From: Acanthaster planci
Taxonomy: Eukaryota; Echinodermata; Asteroidea; Valvatida; Acanthasteridae
Assembly (NCBI RefSeq): GCF_001949145.1
Contig: NW_019091449.1
Coordinates: 373,210 to 437,209, forward strand
Direction of reading: 5' to 3'
DNA length: 64,000 bases
Positions 1-11,317 of this stretch are shown piece after piece. The stretch's first letter is position 1. Every line of letters begins with the position of its first letter. The notes under the pieces were generated by a model. The model saw only the letters and a list, made by a program, of their open reading frames with translations, was not told where the DNA came from and ran no database searches. Both the position numbers and the translations under genes were made by a program.

Positions 1-53
1 AATGACCAACACAAAGGGGGGGGTCTCTCCGTCTCATACCTTGCTGCATATGT
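1..53 (-). repeat. Partial copy of dispersed repeat, truncated by window edge
   Basis: The first 53 bases match the reverse complement of 48621-48677 almost base for base, including CATACCTTGCTGCATATGT. Similarity stops abruptly after base 53. The other copy lies in the spacer of the foldback-type inverted repeat at 48380-48950, so this is probably part of the same mobile family. The remainder lies outside the window. Confidence 0.7.
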
Positions 54-1403
54 TGGGCGGTAGTCCCAGAGGCAGAACACCTACTAGGAACGACAGGTGT
101 AGAATCGACTGCCCTGTCTGTAGTTGCCTGCGTTCCATAGCGGAGCTGATGCTTGGTGCTGACAGGCAATTTGAGCTGTGCGCTATTAGATCGTAATTTT
201 GTGCTGTGTGCATCATGGCCAAATTTCTGTTTGAAACTTTGTGCCAGTTTCGGCACTGCTTTTACGCCATAAAAGGCATCCTGTGTGGAGAAGTTCTAGA
301 CCAGGCGATGGCAGAGGTGGTAACAAGTCAACTTTTGCAAGTCTGAGTCAAGTCACAAGTCATTTGTTCCAAGCACAAGTCATGTTACGGGTCATTTGAT
401 CACAGATCAAGTCAAGTCAATTCAATTATTATATTTCATTATATTTAATATGATCATCAACTGGGTATTGAAGACACCATGTGACTACTTGAGTTTGAAA
501 GATTGAACTGAGTGACAGCCAAAGCTGAACTAGAGACTGATCGCTGGTTTCTCGAGACCTCGTTTGCCAAGGACTAGTTGAAGCTACCTATCACTTTGAC
601 GTTCATTTTTTAATTTTAGAGATTGGTTTCAAGTAGCTGTATTCTATAAATAAGAAAAACTCATATTATTTGTTACACGGGGCATTAAAAAATGACATTC
701 ATTTTAAGTTCAAGTCACTGTTTGTTTATCTGAATTTTGGGTAAGAAGGATCAAATGTGATGCGAGTGGAAACACTCTGGAATCCTTTTGAATCATTACA
801 ATTGGCCAAAGACTAGGAGTTGGTGATAATCCAGCATAAAGTGCAAACATGAATTCAGCTTGTCAGGTTGAGGTCTTATTATTTTGAGATATTGTATATT
901 CACTTGAGCACTTCTGATATTGAAATTTGACTGAACTGATGCCTGATGCATAAATCAGTCATTGCTGAAGCAGGAAGATCAGTGACAGTGACCTACTTTG
1001 AAATGTTGAAAGCGAATTTTGGCTGTTTTTGTTGAAACCACTGATTTTATTTTGTATGTTTCGGTTTTGGATATTTGTAAATACTTTCAGAACAGTTGTA
1101 AATAGGAATCCATTTAAACAGAATAATGTGCTTTGATGTCCTCAATAATGTGTGATCCCGGCTGTCCAGTTCTGAACTGTGACAGCCTGTAACGGTTTCC
1201 CTTTTGAGGTTTCTGAATTCGCTTATTGTTAATGCACACATGAAACACAATCATGCACTTCAGAATGCAGTTTTTTGGGTGTTACTCGGATTTAGTCCTT
1301 TTTAGATGTGTTGATATTGATCATGTGGATGAATTTTACGAGAACATGCAAGTTCTACAAGCTAATTCACACTCACGTCCACCCTTCCTGCTGCTCTCAA
1401 CAG
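54..1403. other. Non-coding stretch upstream of the Ly6-type exon
   Basis: No reading frame here resembles a protein. The segment at 326-427 is a degenerate array of CAAGTCA-type words. The remainder is presumably intron of the Ly6-type gene that ends at 1681; I could not identify its signal-peptide exon or first cysteine-bearing exon here. Confidence 0.5.
326..427. repeat. Degenerate CAAGTCA-word tandem array
   Basis: The words AAGTCA, CAAGTCA and CAAGTCAAGTCAA recur every 8-20 bases across about 100 bp. The spacing is irregular, so this is an old or low-complexity array rather than a clean satellite. Confidence 0.5.
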
Positions 1404-1681
1404 TATTACAAGCCGACGTCAGTGGGACGGTGCGAGGTTGTGCCTTTCTTCCAATCGGCGAGTTAGTGGATGGTTGCGTCAGCTCTACGGACACCAACGG
1501 CTTGTCCTTGTTTTCAGACTTGTTGGGGTTCCTACTTGAGTTGTTCAGTTCGATTTCTGACGTTGAAGCCACGTACTGCTCATGCGAGCGGGATTACTGC
1601 AACGCGGCCCCTGCTTTGTCCCAGACTGCTCCACTAGTGCTGATGATTGCTTTCCTGTTCGGCCAAGCATTTGTGCAGTAA
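1404..1681 (+). CDS. Terminal exon of a Ly6/uPAR (three-finger) GPI-anchored protein
   Basis: This is the last exon of a spliced gene; earlier exons were not found. The reading frame has the second half of a three-finger domain: RGCA, then a lone GC about 12 residues later, then the closing signature YCSCERDYCN, in which the final C-N is the hallmark of Ly6/uPAR proteins. It is followed by a short spacer and a hydrophobic tail (PLVLMIAFLFGQAFV) ending at TAA, as expected for a GPI-attachment signal. The family consists of small secreted or membrane-anchored proteins that bind receptors or ion channels at the cell surface; the specific role here is unknown. The acceptor is placed after CTGCTCTCAACAG at 1403, which follows a pyrimidine-rich tract and gives a phase-1 exon. 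The frame is open upstream to 1253, but that part does not look like protein. An alternative acceptor at about 1421 has a poorer tract. Confidence 0.75.
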
Positions 1682-4600
1682 AGAGGTTTTTTGAGCGCAT
1701 GGGACAAAATTTAGTATTTCTTTTTTTTATGTGAAACGCAGCTGTAGAATGTGTTGTTGATTGACAATATCACTCTTTTTGTCTGTGTGCCTTTTTTGTC
1801 TGATTCGTATTCCGTTTGTCCACCTAAAACTGGCCCCTTTAAAACTTGTTGGTGTTTATGACCCTTGAAACTACACGATGTTTGGATACATGGTCCAATC
1901 CCTGCTGCATCGTATAAGTGTCTTTCAGGTAATTCGATGAAAGATGAAGTTTTAAAATTGTTTCCTATCTTTTAGAAGTAAAAACTAAACTTCGATTTTC
2001 AATTATGTTACCTGACCCACACAATTCTCAAAAACAGTCCCAATTGTTGCACATTGAAAATTATGAACGGTTCCTTAAATGTGAGAAAGTGAAAAACCTT
2101 TTGAGGTTGTCTCCCATTAATTCACTCTTTTAGAGTGACTTTACCCTGCGAGCTGAGGTGAAAAACTGCTCCAAAGGATACAAATACTGCTTTAATTGCC
2201 TGAGAGACCGAGAATAATTAGTGGAAAAGGTTTTCCCCTCTATATCGCTCTTGATTAGAGTGGTTTTCACTCATAAGAAATTGTTGATGTAGTTTTAGTT
2301 GTGAATGGCTTGCTCTAGAAAGCCCCACACCAAGTGTGAAAAGTGGCAATTAACAAATGCAAAGACTGATCCAGTACCAAATGGGGGATAAAAGTTACAT
2401 AATTTTAGCCAGTCTTACATGGACTATCTGGGGAGGAGGCTACATCTATGAGATTTATGCAATTTGGGAGGAAGGGAGATAAAACCAAAATGTAATCACA
2501 ACAAAATCACTTTTCATTATTTTCTTCACCATTTTTGGGCCCCGGTATTAACAGTAGGGACATCTCCTTCGTTGGCTCCCGTGGATCCGCTGGTGTTCCG
2601 AGGCAACATTGGGCGTTCCGACCATGCGCTTCTTACCCATGCACGTCGTAGGCCCCCTACATTTTTTGTGAACGTCTGTTGGGCACTGGTCAAAAACACA
2701 ATTGGCTGGGGCTGAATTGCAATATTTTTTTCTTTGACACAATGCTTTTGCTATTTCATACTCTTTTTCAATGTACAAAAACTAGTTGACATCCCTCTTG
2801 GGTTGAATGCATTGAAAAGTGCACTATTTTAAAATTATCAATGCTCTCGTGGACAATTGAGTGCGCTGTTGCTGTGACTTCATCCTGATTAAGTGCACAG
2901 GTTTTTCGCTACAAATTGTAATCTCTGAACTTACTCTCTGAAAAATGTCTGAGAATGGGTTGGTTACTTGTTTCTTGCTTTGTACTTACAGAACATTGGA
3001 TCACCAAAGGAAGAAAATTTAGACCAGCAAATCTAAAAAAAAAGAAAAGAAATAAAGTCCAGAAAGTTTGTTCATAAACCAATGTAACATTGAAGTTTTC
3101 TTTGTGATAACAGTTGTGATCATGTGTAAGGAAACAGTCATGAGCAAAATAACATTTAAAACAGTGAAACCAACACTGAAATGAAGTTAAAGGAGACATA
3201 GAGGTGCATTTTGGAGGTTCAAAAATTCAACTACAGGGACCCATTAAAACATTAAACCTCCTCACTTGTACCCAAAAATAATGGATGCTGCAAGGTAGCA
3301 TTTTTGAGGTTCTTGATTATGTCCCAATAGGATGTGAAAGGGTAGACCTTCTGTAGAAGACTTCGAGAAAACATTCTTTCCTGGAATAGCCTTGAAGAAT
3401 TCACTCGTGCCGGAGGCCTTAAACAGAACACCGGCATGGGCCAATTTCCTTAGGCTTTATGACGTAATTTCTTCAAATCCTCATTGGACTAAATCTAAAC
3501 ATTTATAGGCCTATGGGTCTCTGGGTCCCTTGTTTGCTCTGTGGTTAAGGTAATAGGTTATACTGAAGGCGCTCGGTTATTTCCGTCACACATTTTTCAA
3601 TTATTCCAATGGGATAGTTGGGACACCGTTTACAATACAGACATACGTCTGAAGTATACATGTTCTTAAGGGCATGAAATAACCTTACATTAAACAAGAT
3701 GATGTATTTACAATTTTCCAACTTTTAATTCTCCGTTTTGACCGTTGGCAAATTTGAAAAGAACTAAAGACCACACCATTTGGTTTTAAACTTCAGAGGT
3801 GTGTGTACATGTGTGTGTGGGGGGGGTATAACATAAACTGTACTTTTCTTTAAGCAAAAGTGTACGGGGATTAACCTCGTGATTCCATGTCAAATGTCAG
3901 TTTTTGAGCATGAAACGGATACTCTTGAAAGTGTTGTCTTCACGCGTGCACTCAGGCTGAACCTTTTGTGTGTGTTTTCATTATTGTATGAGAAAGCCAT
4001 TTCATGAGATGTTGGTATTTTACAGTAAAGGCATTGGCAGGGCGACGTATTGCAGTGACACAAGTCACTCATGCACCAGTGTGCTTTCAGGTGCATGACG
4101 GGACGGAACCGGGCCTTATATAGGGGAACAGAAAATATTCAGTTTTAAGTGTCAACAAACACCTAATGGGCGTCTTTCCATATGCGCGTCCACACTTGTG
4201 CCAAATGTTGCGTATTAAGTAAATGGGTCGATGTCCGTGAAAGTGAAACACGTAAACGCCTCGTGTAGGGCCTACGCAACACACCCAAAAACGCACACAT
4301 GGAAAGGCGCCTTAACCGTGACTGCCGCGTCTAGGCCAGGTTAACTTTTGATTATATTTATCTTTCAACATAACTACTTTGTTGTGCGACTACCTTTTGC
4401 TCTTTAGTTTCCCTTATCTAAAAACCTAGAACATGGGAAAAACTTATTTTGTCTTGTCTTTTCTTATTAGGCAGCACACTCATTATGTACTTGATACATT
4501 TTATGATTACGAGTTAGTGCCAAAATGCCAGTAGCACGTTTTCTTTCTCAGTTTAAAAAAAGTCCATGTGATATTATTTCATTTAAGAACCCCAGGATCA

Positions 4601-5340
4601 TTACGTTTCTTGGAAACATGCCAAATGAGCACTACAGGGCATCAGCGACAATAACGAGAAAAAGAACAAGGGAAAGAGTCCTCTAGATGATCCAAAAGGG
4701 ACCAGACTTTCCACAGAATGAAGACTTCATGCAAACGACGTCAAATTACTTTTGGCAAAAAGTGTCATTTCAGAAAAAAAAAGATTGCTGATTATTGATG
4801 CATGATTCTAAAGGTGTGATCGATTTGCCCCCGTGTTTCGTGCTAAGTTAAGCTTGCCGTCAATGAGACCTCTTCCACTTTGCATTAAGAAATAAAAGGT
4901 TTCACACTGACTGATTTAACAATCTGCTTCAGTTTGAGTCTTCCCAATTGTAAGCAGACATTGCGTCGTATTTTTTGCTTTTTAAGCTGCCATCGAAAAA
5001 AAATTGAAAAAAGGAAGAAATTCAAATAAAGGGTTTCAAATTATTCTCAGACAAAATTTTTGAAGTTTGTTACTCGAGTCTACAATTTTTCGAAAGGATT
5101 CACACGGTTTCAGGGATGTAGAAATAATTTTGGTCGAACATTTTACACAGAAATGAGGAACTTTGAGGCGTCCATGAGGCCAAACGAGTCAGTTTGAAAC
5201 AAATCCAAGACTTTGTTGGGCTACGTTACGATCACTCTGGATTTCCCTACCACTTTGCTCGCACAGCTCGATATGTCGTGTAAATTATGTGGTATTGGAA
5301 TGGAGTTGCAGTGCATTATGTGTGCACACAACGCTCAGCC
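1682..5340. other. Intergenic, no gene recognised
   Basis: AT-rich sequence, including the presumed 3' UTR of the Ly6-type gene at its start. A short minus-strand cysteine-rich frame at 2548-2778 was considered and not accepted. Nothing else resembles a gene or known repeat. Confidence 0.5.
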
Positions 5341-5668
5341 GACGTTATAAGTTCGAGTGCCCTAATAAATATTAATAGATGCTGCCGACGATAACCGCTG
5401 TCTCTGCCCGGTCACGCTGGCGTGTGCACCGCCCATTGGTTAACTGCTAGCAGCCGGTTTGTCTCTATTATCTTAGCGTTGAGCGAAGTAACGCAAGAAC
5501 GCATTATGTGATCAATGCACTTGGTATCACGCGTGAGGTGCCCAAGCTTTCATCAGTCACGGTACTGGACCGCACATAGCTAAATAGTCGAGAGAAACGT
5601 GCCCCTAGTCTTGCGTAGTGGTAAACTCACTGCGTGTACCGCCCACGGCAACAAACCCTGCAACCAAA

Positions 5669-5722
5669 ATGCTTACATCGTTGCAACCTGTGATTCATCG
5701 AGATCTATATTTAGTCTGTAAG
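5669..5722 (+). other. Candidate first coding exon with strong donor
   Basis: An 18-codon open frame starts at an ATG with A at -3 and ends exactly at AAG|GTAAGC, close to the ideal 5' splice site. The preceding 300 bases are GC-richer than their surroundings and contain a CCATTGGTT (reverse CCAAT) element at about 5435. Together these look like a promoter plus first exon on the plus strand. No downstream partner was found. It cannot join the large exon at 18310 in frame, because this donor is phase 0 and that acceptor is phase 1. It may be chance. Confidence 0.25.
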
Positions 5723-7758
5723 GTAAGCATAATTAAGCCTATGTTGGTCATAAGGGTTATTGAGGTCGAACGAATAAATTAAACTTTGAGAGTTCCAGTT
5801 ACATACGTTACGGCCCATTGTTTTCTTGGATAGGCAACTTGCCTTGTGATGTCTTTGGGACGTTTTGCCTCACGTGGTGTGTCTCGTCAGTCGTTTCTCG
5901 GCTAATTGGGTCAATGCATGCCGCCTATGATCGAGCTCGTGGTGAGAAACTGTCTGGGGTATAAGTTTAGACAATAACTGACTTCATCGCAGCCTTGACA
6001 AGAACCTCAGAGTTTATAAAGTAGCTCCATCTGTTGACAAAGATTTTTTATCTTTAACACTTGAGGATGACTCCGTTTCTTCCTGAAAGAATAAGACTGC
6101 AAATTGTTGTTAAGTTTCTACTGGAAGCAGATAGTTCTATTAATTAATAAGCCTACAGACTAGATGTAGAGTTGCTAGTCTTCGTACTTGTAGCTTTCTT
6201 AGTTGCGAGCTTTATCAACGTTGCCACACACTGGTCGGGATAAATAATCCGTGTCAAACTTAGCAGCAACGTCATAAATCTGCTATGTTTGTCAAAATAA
6301 TGAAAGAAACTGGTTCAATCAAACTTGGGGTTGGAGAAAATTAGAAGGAATGGCAATTACTATCGTTCAAGTATTGTTAAGTAGCAATTTGACCCAATAT
6401 TTAACCCAAGAGACCCTGAGCATGGCTCACGTGACCAATCGAGGGCGCATGACACTCCATCCCCTGCCCTGCGTTGAATTGTAATATCGTTCAGGTTTTG
6501 TTTTGTTTTACCCCAACAAGGGTACAATTTGGGCGCTGAATGTCGTGCTTCATTTTACGAGACTTCCCAAGCAAGAATGTGTGAAAAGCAGCCTGTACCT
6601 TTTTGCGTCAAGTGAGGTGTAAGATGGAGGTTGCATAACCGAGGAGAGATGATTGCACGGTCGCATAATATCGCGCACGCATCCCTTGCTGCAGAACCAT
6701 TTCTATAAGATCGGAATACTCATGCTGGGATAAATGCAAATTCTACATAGCGATTCTACCGAGGCAAACTTGTGTGTACTAAAAAAAGTAGTTATTGGTT
6801 TGACTTTAAAAGGGAACGAGTAGTGGAAAATGTCAAACACCTCAAAACGGAGAGTCTCGTATGAAAGATAAATGTTACCTCCCCATCAATTTCCCAAACG
6901 AATTGGATAGAACCGCTGCAGGATTTCCGTGACATTGGCTGGAATAATCGCAGCTGTTTCAGATTTGACAAAATGACCCCGTCTACAGCAAAATGGACAT
7001 TCCGAAATTATCGCTTTTGAAACTAACCTCATTTTCGAAGCACGTGTTGGCCTAGTTTACAGAATTAGGAAATTTTGCATTGTTATTGTAATATATACAC
7101 GCTTGGATAATTTACACCTAATTGTTAGAAATCTGTCTTGGCAAAACAGTAATTCATCAATGAAACTTTTTCACATTTAGGTGACACGAGACTTGGGCAT
7201 CACTCTTATAACAATACCAAAACGACACCTTATCCAATTACCATTTTATATTATTTCCATTCAAACCAAACTGGTACAAAGATCAAATTATAACTTGTTA
7301 CGGTGATATCAGAACACAGTGACCCAGATGAAATGAAATGAAGGTGACATTTGTCGTGATCCAATGACATGCTATTGTCAATATTTATTGAAAATGACAA
7401 AATGTAGATTAGTTCTATGTCAGAAAAATAAAACCATTAATTCTGCTCGAATGTTACATAGGAACGTATACACATGACGTGTACTACCGTTATTCTGCTG
7501 GTGAAATTGGCGAGTAAGGATATGTTTTACTTATTTACACTTACAAAAGTGCCGAGTTTAGATAAATAAGAAGTAAAATTTCTGTTCAAAATATATCGGC
7601 AATAAGTCAAGGCAGCGTCCAGGTCCCATGACATTGTGAGTAAAAAAAAAAACAAATTGATACTTTTCCAGCTGTAAGGATTAAGGCTGGTTCCACAGAG
7701 AGAATGTTATTCGACATTGTATGGGGGCGTGAAGCCCAACATCTCAACAATCCACCAA
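5723..7758. other. Intergenic or intron, nothing recognised
   Basis: AT-rich sequence with no convincing exon. The 19-bp segment at 6022-6040 recurs with one mismatch at 36977-36995. Confidence 0.45.
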
Positions 7759-7822
7759 TCGCTGAAGTCTGGTACAAATAAATTTCATGTTCGCTGAAGT
7801 CCGGTACAAATAATATTCATGT
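7759..7822. repeat. Two-copy 32-bp tandem duplication
   Basis: Two adjacent 32-bp units (7759-7790 and 7791-7822), both beginning TCGCTGAAGT and ending TTCATGT, are identical at 29 of 32 positions. This is a simple local duplication with no coding content. Confidence 0.85.
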
Positions 7823-10800
7823 TCTGGAAGATGATTGGCCCCCACAGAAGCGGTTCTGTGTCGGTTTGCCTTCTACCGTGACATAAAACACTGCATGCGG
7901 AATTATATCGCACGAGTTAACTTCATTGCTTGCACGTGTTCGTTCAAACGAAATGATTGAACGCTGAAAAGCATAATCAAGCAATTCTGACTGAGAAAGA
8001 TGCCAATGGCACGTGAAACATGTCACTAGCCTATGTTCCTTTTATGTCATCTACTGATTGCATAAAAAAGGAAGTGTCCTTTCGTCCCATTGCCCAATAA
8101 ATGACTGTATCCTGCATGTTTTTTTGCATGTAATTTCAAATCAGCATTGGATGGAATTGCAATTCGACTGTTAATGTCAAACCTGCATTTAGTTTCGGTC
8201 ATGGGAGAAATCATTTGTCAAATTACAACTATTTCCACAGTAATATAATCGACACAAAATTCTCAACCGTGATTTTAACTTATTAAAGATGTAACGAGAT
8301 ATGTATAAGAATATACGGGATAGAGTTGGTCGGTCATTATTGTTACAAAGCAGTTTTTCAAACCTTTGACAGTTTAACTCTATGTATATCTTTAAAGATA
8401 ACTTGATTTTTCAAGGTTGCAGTGTGTCACCACATCTTGACTTCCTGCCAATGTTGTGTATTCAGAAGAAGTAACTGCTACCGACACAATTGTTCACTTC
8501 GTTTTTCATTTCTCAAGTAAAAGCCTATTTCTATTCGATAAATATATGACATATGAAATCAGACCATTTCCGGTTTTTTACCAAGCCAACATGATCAAGG
8601 GAAACGTCACATCCAGATTACGATGGCGTACATGTACACGGTACTTTTTCCATTTCACACGTTGGGGTTTCTTGTGTTTTACATGTGTGCGTTTGTTAAA
8701 GTATTGTAGGCTACATCATTGTAGGCCTACTCGATGAGCATAAGCGGAGAGAGAGCGCGCGTTTTTCGTTTGTCATTGAAGAGCTGTTTACGCAGTCAGC
8801 TCACAAGTCCGGTGTCAAACAATGGGTGATGAATGTGCTTTGCCGCAGTTCGACAGAATTACTCGTCATGTGAGACTGGCTGGCATATGATAGATTTGTG
8901 ACGACTTTAAATGCATTCGAATGCAGCGCAATGTAAATATTGCAAAGGGAGAACAGTTAACGATGCATGAACTCCGAATAACAGAATTTGCTGCAAACAC
9001 CGCAAAATTGAACGTGTGTCTTTTCGCAAGCATCTCAGTTATCGCCTGCAATGAGTTCTGAATTCAATTGAAATGAATCAGGTGAAATAGAGAGTACTGA
9101 GGTTGTTCACTCGTGGTTGACTCTGGCCCTAGTCGCTTGCGACCAGGGAGTCGGGAGAGGCGCGTGGGGGTTGGGCAGTACAGTCATCCAATCTGATGTA
9201 ACAGCCCCTGCCTCTGAAATTAAACATTTGCAATTTGAAATTTGCGTCACGCGGTTTGGACAAAGCTCAGCGAGACTGTTTTCCAAGGGCGGTGCTCTTT
9301 CACTTTCACACTTGCAGAGAGACCGGCTTATCGTACGTTCAGCGGTGAGACAAAACAGCCAAAAGAGAAAGTTTACAGTACACCAGAATTTGTCGAGCAC
9401 GCTTTACTCACGCAGCCCACCAAACGATGATCGCCAAACGAAAGCTCAAAGCTTTACAGTCTGCCGGTAATGATTCTTTGCATGCTAAACAAGGACGATA
9501 TTGAACCTTTGCTGTCTTCCCTTTCCCATGGGAATCTGTTCTTTCGTTGACACACAGGTGAAGTTGGCCTATACTGTCCCTTTTCCCGCTGAAAATATTA
9601 CCGCAATCAGCAAACCGAGGAGTCGCGCAGACTTTATTTTTTTTCTTACAAGTACCTTGTGTAAGGAGTCTTGGACTGAAAAACTTCACTAATGTACTTT
9701 AAAGCTATTTTTTCTTGAATACACTGTGGACTTGTCAATTGCTACGTCTGGCAATTGTTGTGGTAAAGAAAAAATTCCTTTGAAACGCGGGGTGCGCTTT
9801 ATTACCATTCATGAAACAATTTTGCCGAGCAGGTTTGGGACACCTATCACGATAATTACAGGCCTTGATTGAAAAAAGGGAAAAGTAAAACGTTTGTTGA
9901 GAGCGACGGACAAACCAATCAGTTGCCGTGGCAATCTACTGTGGTAATTGTTTATTGACTGTAGAGAAAAAAATGAATGAAATAAGGTTGACTCATCTAC
10001 AGCAAAACACATTCCAATCATCATAGGAAGACAGGCGTGCACATAAAAATTCTAATTGTACGTTGGTTGGACGGGATATCGAAATGTTGCAGGAATTGCA
10101 GTCTTGACGTCATTCGGTTTCATTGCATATCGGGATAAAACTGTAAGTGCTAGGTGGAAAGGCGCTCCGTAGGGAAGCTATTGTTCACAGTTTAACAGCA
10201 CGTTTTTATATGGGGCTACATGGACCCCTTGCATTGGGTATTTGGCAGTAGTTGCTTTAACACAGTAAGGAACCATTGAAAAAAACGTGAAGCCCATGAG
10301 GATATTTGGATGTGGTTCGTACAGAGAAGCAGTCGAGACCGCCTCCGCTTACAGTTGGATGGGTCTTTACAGAACCAAGTTCAAGGGTGGATCCTTATAC
10401 ATTATAATCATATCTCATGGTTTGGGCATATTAACCCCTTTCCTCAGGGTTTGGTTTTTTTCTGGGACACCCTGTATATAAATGATACTTTTAGGCATGA
10501 AACTCAGGAAGTGGAAATCGATGTAAATGTTATCCCTTCTTCTTGACGTTTGTATGAGAAGGCTCAACAGTGGCGTAACTATCAGGGGACAGCTAGCTTG
10601 ATAGAGTGTCGTTTGACGGAGGGTGCACTTGAAGGGCCTAGGCCATTCGCAGGCCCTGTCAGTGATAGAGTTCTCGCTGTCTTCGCGAAATCTTGTGCGG
10701 GGATAAGCTGTGATGGAGCGTTTGGCCGCTATGAACCCTCAGTTTTGTATATGGAACTGAGTCGTTTGAAAGCAAGGAAAAAGTTAAAAAGCACGCAGCA

Positions 10801-11200
10801 AGATCTAACTCCCATGACTTTAGTGAAATCCATGGGAAAGTATAGTTTCAAGATTAAAATTTGTTTTGGACAGTGATGGAGTCGTGGAGGTTTAATCTTT
10901 GCAAGGTTGTACACGCTCGTTTTCAAGAAAGCACGGCGAGTGAAAACAAACGTGCATGAACAAAGAGACCAAGGTACGATATTGCCGGACGTGAAAGGTC
11001 GTTAAAAAATTCGTTTTTTACCCATCCCCAGTGACTTTTCCAAAATATTACTTGAGGAACAGCGGCTTATCGCCGTATATATCCAGCGGTTTGTCCGCTC
11101 TCGAACTAAATATTTCCCAGGGAAACCACTGTGTTAGACAACTGCCAGTACATCGAATGTCGTTATCACTCGTCTGTGTATGAGCCCCCCAAAGTAACTT
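7823..11200. other. Intergenic, no gene recognised
   Basis: Several chance reading frames of 60-117 codons overlap on both strands at 9100-9700, where the sequence is GC-richer, but none resembles a known protein or has coding-like splice boundaries. A hAT-like terminal motif lies at 10568. Confidence 0.4.
10568..10593. repeat. Possible hAT-like transposon end fragment
   Basis: CAGTGGCGTAACTA matches the terminal inverted repeat style of the hAT-like element at 26126 (CAGTGGCGTATCC). No matching right end or 8-bp target duplication was found downstream, so it is either a truncated copy or coincidence. Confidence 0.3.
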
Positions 11201-11317
11201 AGGCTGCATCTGAATCTCTTGTCTAGAGCTAGGTCTAAGTCTTCACTCCATTGGAAATGTGTGGAGACGGGCAGACAATAGACCTATCGGTAGCTCTGGA
11301 ATCCCGTTTCGGACACG
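11201..11317 (+). repeat. Dispersed repeat, copy 1 of 3
   Basis: About 117 bp beginning AGGCTGCATCTGAATCTCTT and ending CCCGTTTCGGACACG is closely repeated at 33207-33317 (same strand) and, in part, on the minus strand at 40797-40873. The shared core contains TTGTCTAGAGCTAGGTCT and GTAGCTCTGG. It has no coding content and is probably a SINE- or MITE-type element of unidentified family. Confidence 0.8.

Noticed and set aside
2548-2778. Cys-rich minus-strand frame (CVFDQC...HKKC...RRRCPYC), considered as a piggyBac-type zinc-binding tail
   Set aside because: The cysteine order does not match a family I can name and no neighbouring transposase sequence is present.
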